NCBI RefSeq assembly: GCF_000003815.2
Contig: NC_049993.1
Span: forward strand, 6,828,091-6,892,090
Origin: Branchiostoma floridae
Lineage: Eukaryota > Chordata > Leptocardii > Amphioxiformes > Branchiostomatidae
Direction of reading: 5' to 3'
Length of the DNA stretch: 64,000 nt
The notes below the pieces were generated by a model, which ran no database searches, was not told the DNA's origin, and saw only the letters and a list, made by a program, of their open reading frames with translations. The position numbers were made by a program, and so were the translations under genes. Positions 34,301 to 43,300 of the stretch are shown here, in pieces. Every line of letters starts with the position of its first letter. Position 1 is the stretch's first letter.

Positions 34301-37300
34301 CAGACAGCTAGGAAACGTAACGATTTTGCCTCCTAACACTTGCTTGGAGACTACAAAGACTTTTGAAAAGCACAGCATAGTTTGTAAGACTTTGTGATTA
34401 GCTCAATGCATGGTCGTGGGGTTGTGTGGCATACAGAACATGTAAGCACAGGATGTTTGGTCCAGAACCAATCGGTCCCGGTTTCGAATGCTCTCATGCT
34501 AACGATATTTTACCTTTAAGGAAGCCATGACTTTCCTCACTCCACCCAGGTGTCAAATCAGGTACCTGACTTTGGTTGGGAAAGTAAAAGACGGTGGAAG
34601 AAGAGTGATAGGCTTCCTCTCTCAGTACCATGCCCTAGACACAGTGGATGACAATCTGATGTCACTACAAGCCTTAAGAATGTTTTCCACCCGGGGGTGA
34701 AAATGGGTACCTTACTTTGGTTGGGGAAAAACTGTCTCCTTCAAAGGCGATGGGATGGAAGTGATAGGCCTCCTCTTCCAATACCATGCCCTAGACCCAG
34801 CAGATGACAATCCAATGCTCCTACAAGCCTTAAGAAGGTGTGAAAAATGGGTGCCTGACTTCAATTGGTTGAGGAGATAAAAGGCCGTGAGAGGAGAGTG
34901 GTAATCCTCCTCTCCCAGTAGCATTCCCTAGACACAGAAGGTTTGGGACTGTCTTTTACCTTTACCCTAACGAATGCATGGTGTACTTTTGTCTCCCAGA
35001 TTACAGTGCTGAGGTGGTGACGTCCCCTTCCGTGTCCATCCAGTCACTGCTCAGCTCCACTAAGGCAATCCTGGACGGGCTCGAGTCCACCAAACCGGCA
35101 CAGGCCAACAAGACAGACGTTGCTGACATCTTGATGAACGGTACTCTAGCCACCCCGGTCAATGGCTCGTCACTCAATGTCACTGTCACCTTCAATGTCA
35201 CCGAACTAGACGTCACGTTGCATGATGGGAATGGCACAAACACAACAGCTATCATGAGTGTGGATGGTGAATTGCATGATGGGAATGAAACATTGCATGG
35301 TGGGAATGGAACTTTAAATGAAACGGAGGCTGTTGGGAACGTTACAGGTACTAATTTGTGTTTCATTTTGTTCTTAATATTCAAGAGATGTTAGTCGTCA
35401 ACTTTCATTAACATTCTGTCTTTGCGTACCATTTATTTTAAAAAGCTTTTTTGTTAACTCTTAATGTTATATCATTTTTCATGTAAAAGCGTTCCAAAGT
35501 TTGTTTGGGAAAAGCAAATCCAAGCTTCTGACAACATTTACTGCACAAAAATAGAAAAACCAACATAATATGTAAGATGCTTGCTGCTTGCTAGCTGCCA
35601 TTGTGACCTAAGGCCACACCGATTTAATTTCTTGGTTCACGGATTCGCTCGCTCCTATTTTTTGGGAAAAAAAATAAAAATAAAAATTACCACTCAGCAA
35701 ATTTTCACCATTAATGAAACCATTCACCAACTTTCTCGTGTAGCAAATTGGCCTTTGTATTATAAGCTCCTTAAAGTGTGGGTACAGGTGCTGTTACTGT
35801 ACAAAAATAGTGTTTTTGTACTTTTTTCAAGCTGAAAACTTTTTTTCTTTATGTTTTGGATTAGCCGTTACCTTTACCCCAACCATTTTACAATTTTTAT
35901 TTTTATTTTTATTTCGCCCTCTCGCTCCATATTTTTTATGAAAAAATCCGTGAACCAAGAAATTAAATTGGTGTGGCCTAATTGTAAAAGTTACTCTCAG
36001 CAGGAGAGTCAATGTTCACCTAATCATCCTCTCCAGAGAAGGGACCATAATGATGATAATAAGCCTTACATATGGATTTTCGGTTAGACCTACTTCTTCT
36101 AATGCCCTACATATAGAATTGATCTGTATAGGTTAACAGTCTAAGTCATACTTATTTTGCTATATTGTTCATTTTATCATAATTACTTTTATGTTGTTTC
36201 ATCAATATGACCTAAATTGAATGACCCACTGACCAAAGTCCTCAGTGACTCATTTTGATGTAGCCTCAGGGGATCAGGAGTTGAGAGCACTCAGGGCTAA
36301 ACGAATCTGTTCCTGTATCACTACTTGACATCATAATTGTTGGAACATTTGTAGTGATTAATTACTTAGGCCCTTCCCTTTTTAAATGCTTGAGGCAGGT
36401 CCTTAAGCACAGACCCACATTTTATGTCCCTTCTGAAAGACAGTGCAACCCCTACAGACAGTGCAACCCCTACCAAGATGTCCTGACCCTGAAATTCAAA
36501 CTGTTGGATCTACTAGTTACCAACTTATGATGTCCTGACCCTGAAATTCAAACTGTTGGATCTACTAGTTACCAACTTATGATGTCCTGACCCTGAAATT
36601 CAAACTGTTGGATCTACTAGTTACCAACTTATGATGTCCTGACCCTGAAATTCAAACTGTTGGATCTACTAGTTACCAACTAGTACTTATGATGTCCTGA
36701 CCCTGAAATTCAAACTGTTGGATCTACTAGTTACCAACTTATGATGTCCTGACCCTGAAATTCAAACTGTTGGATCTACTAGTTACCAACTTATGATGTC
36801 CTGACCCTGAAATTCAAACTGTTGGATCTACTAGTTACCAACTTATGATGTCCTGACCCTGAAATTCAAACTGTTGGATCTACTAGTTACCAACTTATGA
36901 TGTCCTGACCCTGAAATTCAAACTGTTGGATCTACTAGTTACCAACTTATGATGTCCTGACCCTGAAATTCAAACTGTTGGATCTACTAGTTACCAACTT
37001 ACTGCAACCAGGAGCACTACTGTGAGAACTGCTAACAGTTGCACCATAGGAACATCTCTGTACATTTCTGCAGTGCAATGTACATTATAGATAAAAGGAC
37101 TACATTGGAGACATTGATAAAAAGATCAATTCTAATTTTCTCATCAGAAAGGTATTGGTTCTTGAATGGGAACTCAGCAGCAGAAGTAAATGCTATTTTC
37201 TTAAAGACCAAATCTTTATAGAGTCCATTCCGAGACACCATGGGGGTTTTTAGACAATAATTGTAATAAGTTGGAATTATTTTGAATAAAAGAGTATCTA

Positions 37301-40300
37301 AGCCCCAACAGTTATAATGTTTAAAAAAAAAATTGTTATGGAATTCTGAAATCAATCTATTTGAATTCCTTTGAATACTTTGGAAACATTTTGAAAGAGA
37401 TCACACAAAAATCTCTTTATTTACAATAATTTTGAAACATCTGCAGGATTCTTTCACTTTTAGAAATATTTACAAAAAATGGTAAACCTTGCCAAATGGT
37501 AGAATTAATTTATTGCCCCATAAAAGTTAACCCCTTTTGTCTGCCTGGTATATTTTTAGATTTCACTGATGGGCACTGGTGGGTCCTTTGTGGTAGGCCA
37601 TTGACATGACACCTAACCATACTTTGCAAGGATGTGTGAATTGCTTTCTTCCTAGCCCACAGACCCAATTTTACAAAAAAAATGGTAGAAAATGGTAAAT
37701 AATGGCAAAATGCTGTTATCATTGTTTACAAACTGTTAGAAGTATTCTGTTCCACATCGTGAATATTTCAAAGGTTTTACAGACCAGGGAAAATATTTAG
37801 AAAGTTCAAATAGCATTGGAAATATTTCAAAAGTATAAAATCTCCTAGACATATAATTGAAAACAATTAAAAACATTTGTAAATGATGACAATGGCAACC
37901 CTCGCGGTGACTTGGAATCGACTCTAAATGCAAAATTGACTGAATTTGTAAAAGTCCATCGAAGATTAAGAAGGAAAATTTGTGTTAGTGACTGTTATTT
38001 TTTATTCAAATTTCAGTTTCTTGTTTATTTGTATCATTTTACTTTATTTGATAATGCATGGACAGGAAGAGTAGTGATCATATTCACTAATGGAAAATAG
38101 ATAAACCAAACCTTGAACCTTGAACGTGGACATCTGAGATGCCTTCACGGGTCGCAATGGATCCTTCATCTCCACTCAGACTTGTCTTCCATGAGGGAGC
38201 GCAGCTCTGCTGTGGTGATGTTATACAGTAACCAAATAGTTTTGCCTTCAGCTTGCCCAGCTAGAAATCAGCAGTTACAGATTAGTAAGGCTGTCTGGCT
38301 CCTACAATACTTACCCTGTCTGACCTAGAATCAGAAGTTGATTGCAGGTCAGTTAGGGCAGGTATCAAATCTTCTGTTGTCATATCTCTCATCTGTTCTA
38401 AAGTCAAAGGTCACAGCTAAGTGCCATTTAGTTTACAAATTTCCATAACGTGTAGTCAATTAATAAATATTTTTCTTTTACCCTTTCATTTTGCTTTGTC
38501 TTTCAACACAATATTGAACTTTTTAACCCCACATCCTCCACCCTCCCATCCCTCCCATGTACGAAAAAAAAACTCCTGGCTGGTTTCCTTAAATGGAATA
38601 ATCCTAACTTTCCTATTTTTGGGTAACTCTTGTGCATAAATGTGATGAGACAGTTTAAACAGATGGAATGAAGCCATCTTATTTGTTGTAGATTTACACA
38701 CATGTAGTACTGTAAGAAATTTGTTTCCACACATTTATAACCAGTGCAATGGCTGGGTAGGTAGAGTGTTTGCCTTACATTCAGCAGGTACTGAGTTGAA
38801 TCCCTGGCCGAGTCATTTCAAATACTTTAAAAATGGTACATACTGCTTTCTCTGCTTAAACACACATCACTTCCAGCAGACTAGCCTCCTGATGTAGTGG
38901 CTTGCACAAATGTGTGGCCCCAGGGCTCCAAAAATGGAGACGGGTGCCACCCCTAAGCATCTGTTACAGATGTAAATGCAGCTTAAACTTAAAAATGTAT
39001 AGGAGCTTTGGATATCTGACAGCTGTGTACTACATGCTATTTTGTTTACTCCATTAGAGCCTACTGCAGTGATGGCAGTGACAACTGACTGGCCGCATCT
39101 CCCCCCTATGAACGGATACGAAACGCCACATGGTACAACCTGTTTTTATACCTTTGGACATTCTCATTCATAAGTATTAGAATATGATATCAATGAAGAT
39201 TAGACATCCAGGATATGCTAAATAGCAACTGGATATGATTTTGGAAACAGTGAGACGCTTCTGGTGATATTTGACATTTTTTATCATTTTTGACAGCAAC
39301 TTGAAGTTCCTAATTTGTGACGACTTTTTGGATGCCTGCATAAAGAGATGTTGACTGCAGCCTATCTGAACATATTTATACTCTATATTTCACCTAGAGC
39401 AGTGATTCTTAGGCGAAATTGACCTTAAGAAGAACATGACACTTAATGACTAACTGTCCACCCTTTCTTGCCTTCATTGCCACACAGCATTGGAGATAGG
39501 ATTCTTCCGTTGGGACGTCAACGGAGACGGGCACGTGAATTATGAAGACATGGCCGACTTCCTGGGTCCTAAGCTGCCGCGCAGGGAAGACCTGATGGCC
39601 TTTGACGCAAATGGAAACGGACAGCTTGAGCTCCCAGAATTCTACAGGGCTTTTGGCTTCCATGAAGAGGTAGGTTATAGGAGTTGGGTTAGACCCAGGG
39701 CTCTAGCCAGCTCGACATTTTTTCCGTCAGCCAATTCCCATTGTCGCGCAAACCGCGAAAACACTATTCCAGGAGTTAGAAACAATGAACTGAGACCTTA
39801 AAAAACGGGTATCGTATGCAAAAGGGCGCCGACACACTTCGTCAACAATCATAACAATAGCAAAACAAACAGTGTGTGGCTTTTACGGCCGTGGACGGCA
39901 TCCCCAAGCCGCCTGTAGCTTCCACCAAGGATTTTTGGTGTTCAAGGTTGACGGATTGGTTTTAAAATTTTTCCGTCACACGCAGCAAATTTCCGTCAAT
40001 TGACGGAAAAACGGACGCTGGCTAGAGCCCTGGTTAGACCCTAACCTGCTCCTGTTGTGTACTCATCCATGTAGCCTCGTTTATATTGGTCAAGGCCCTT
40101 TTTTCCAGAAAGCGAGCAATGTAAGTTCATACATATGCAAGTTCGGATGAGCTCTGTATGGAAGTCTTAGCCTAAAACAGGCTCCACAAGTCGTTGGGAA
40201 ATTAGTGGAAATCGGACAAGTATTGCCAGAGGAGTCATCTGTACTATGGTGTGCTACCCAGCTAACTAATTTTGGATATGTTTTTTGTCTGTATTTGTCT

Positions 40301-43300
40301 AGTAATTTTCAGTGACCTGTGGAGCCTGGTAGAGGCCATGACTCCCATGCATACAGACTTCATACGGACTTGAATCTATACACACGTATGAACACACCTT
40401 CACTTACCAACCATTGAGCGACCAACGTTGGATTTGTCTGACCCTTTATTTATAATTCGAATATGATGCACAATGTTAAAGTATGTTTAAAAAGACAAGA
40501 AAACTAACAACATTTAAAAATGATCCGTTCTTTATTCTTTAAAAAACATTCATTAAGCAATCTTAATGAAAATGATTGACACAGCAAATGTCATCAGGAA
40601 GCCAATTGATGTGTTTGAGTGCTCACTTATTAGCCCTAGGGGTGGGTGAAATGTTGCTGAACAAATTGACTTAACAGAAGGAATACCTGCATCACTCCCG
40701 TGGGAAATGAAGATTAATGTAGCGACAATTAATGTAGCGACATATTGGGTTGAAATATGGAACAAAACACACTGCTTTCACCTCGCTCAGGTCAAAGGAA
40801 CGAGTTTGGCCTCTTAAAATGTCTTCAGAACTGATACACTTACATCCATAGCTGTCCACTGCTGTTCAGCAGATTTAATGTCCAGAACTGATACATATAT
40901 ATCCATAGTCGTCCACTACTGTTCAGCATATCTAATGTCTGGAGACATACTTGAAAAAAGTCAACAGTACATGTATCTTATCTTTTTACCCATTCAGCTT
41001 TCCTTGGGATGAGAAATGATATTTTCATTCTTTGCTTGTGGTTTTTAGTAAGTTTCCTGCAGAGCTGTGGGAAATTTGTCGGTCTCCCAAAACAGATTGA
41101 AGTACTTTCTTACCATCATCATCATCATCATTTGGGCCATTTGGGCCAAAGTTTGGAGACTTGAATTTGATTGATGACATCTCTGTTGTTATTTTACTAT
41201 AATTGTTCTCAACATCATTAGAAAATTCTTTGCTTGTGGTTTTTAGTAAGTTTCCTGCAGAGCTGTGTGTAATTTGTCTGTCCCCAAAACAGATTGAAGT
41301 ACTTTCTTACCATCATCGTCATCATCATTTCAGCCATTTGGGCCAAAGTTTGGAAACTTGAATTTGATAGATGACATCTCTGTTGTTATTCTACTATAAT
41401 TATAATTGTTCTCTACATCATTAGAAAGCTCATAAACTGCCCTCTGATACCGTTTCTTATGGTCATAATTTTTCCATCAATCATATGTTTGTTGTTTTTG
41501 ATGATAATCATAATATGTCATGTCATATAAAAGCTTGTATATTTTCCTTTAAGATAGTACCTTATTTGTTAATTCTGCTGTACGATGGGGACCATGACTG
41601 ATTTCGTAGATGGATTCCCTAAAGGGGCTCCAAAATTCCCCTACTGTTATAAGACACTTTACTGTTGGTGGAGGAATTTTGGAGCATTTGTGGCTTACTT
41701 GCATCTTGATTATGACAAATACTGTATCATTGTTAAGGGATACATTGTTAAAGTATGCTTTCCTGTGATACACAAAACTGTATAATTGTCAAAGTTAGGC
41801 ACAGAATGATGAAATGTTTCCAAACTTTTTGTGGTGAGTTTAATACTATGTATCAAGCTTATGTCTGCCTCACGTGTGACATTTAGCCTCAAGACTCCTT
41901 GTAGGAAATAACGCTAAATAAATCCATCACAAAGCATGCCAGTTAAGTCAGCTGAGAGACATAAACCCTTCAAGGCCCCCTAGATGTGGCTTTTTGAGTC
42001 CACTTCTTTCTTTAGTGGAAGAATAATCCACAGAAAATGAGAAGCCAAGACCATATCACCGTCTCGAGGGCTTACCTCAGCTTTAAGTAGATTTCCCATG
42101 AAGGATGCTGAGCTCTGAGATGATGGGAAACTGAATGACTGCTCTTCTTATCTCAAGTCATATCACAGTTTAACTGGCCCACAGCTGCTTCTGTCAAATG
42201 TAGGGCATGATACTGTGCTGCAGTAAAGCTCAACTATGATCCCTCCAGGGGGGATGAATTCGAGTCGTATGGCCAGGGCTCTCTCCAACTCAACATCATT
42301 TTATGGTCCACTTAACAACAGACGATAAACAGGAGAGTGAGTGATTGAGTGAGTGACTTATTGATGTTCGTCAGTGAATCACTCACTATAAGCTTACAAA
42401 GCTTCATCGGTTTGCTTTCAGATTTTTTTGATGGATGGGGGGACATTTGTGTCCGTCCCAACAAGCGAATTTCTAACCAAGGACTTTCGAAAAACTTCAT
42501 TAGTGCACGAATAAATCCTTGAAAAAATTCTATCATACATAAAGCTCACAGCCAATGATATTTCAGTAGAAACTTACTGATTAACAACAAGGAATACAAC
42601 TTTTGACCATTCCAAGATTGACTTGTTCTCAAAAGGATATTTTCCAAATAAAAAAAAGCTAATTGGGCCAACCCGGTAATTAAGACGCCAGCTTGGTACA
42701 TGGTGATGTTAGGTAACCTGCCTCTGTTGGAGGCATCACGGGCCCAATCATCAAGGTGTAATTGCAAAAAGTTACTTTATTGTTAGATGTTTGTCCATTC
42801 CTACAAACAAATTTCTATCCCAGGACTTATTAATGAGTGCATGAATAGATCCATGAAAAAATTCAATGTTGAATAACAACAAGAAATCAAATTTTTTTTT
42901 ACCATTCCAAGGTTGAGTTGTTCCCTAGGCTTAAGGATTTTTTCCAAATCAGAAGAAAATGAATCAGGCCAACCCAATAATTAAGAAGCCAGCTTGGGAC
43001 ATTTTTATGTTAGGTAACCTGCTTTTGTAAGACGTCACAAAGTATGTAAGTTGTCTAAATCAGCTCTCTTGAGCCCAATTATCGGCATGTAATTGCCACT
43101 AGTTAGATCATCAGACGGTCTTAAAGTTAATGATATAACCTATGGGGCTTAATTTTCATCTGAGACAGCTGATAAAATCTAGCTCTGCAAGTAAGGTGTT
43201 CTTAGGCCAGAGTATAGGGTATTTACTGTAAATTCTTCTGATATTGCGTTAGGTAATTTTAACAGTTGGGGGGAAAGTTGGGTTGCAACCCAGGCTGTCT

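Larger units (their letters stand above)
35348..39057. other. Intron, 3.7 kb
   Basis: The intron contains a Harbinger-like MITE (35612-35978), a 52-bp tandem array (36477-37001) and a SINE-like sequence (38742-38985). 37000-38700 is AT-rich and unique. Confidence 0.6.

Noticed and set aside
36477..37001. 52-bp array as a centromeric or telomeric satellite
   Set aside because: It is short, single-site and inside a gene's intron.
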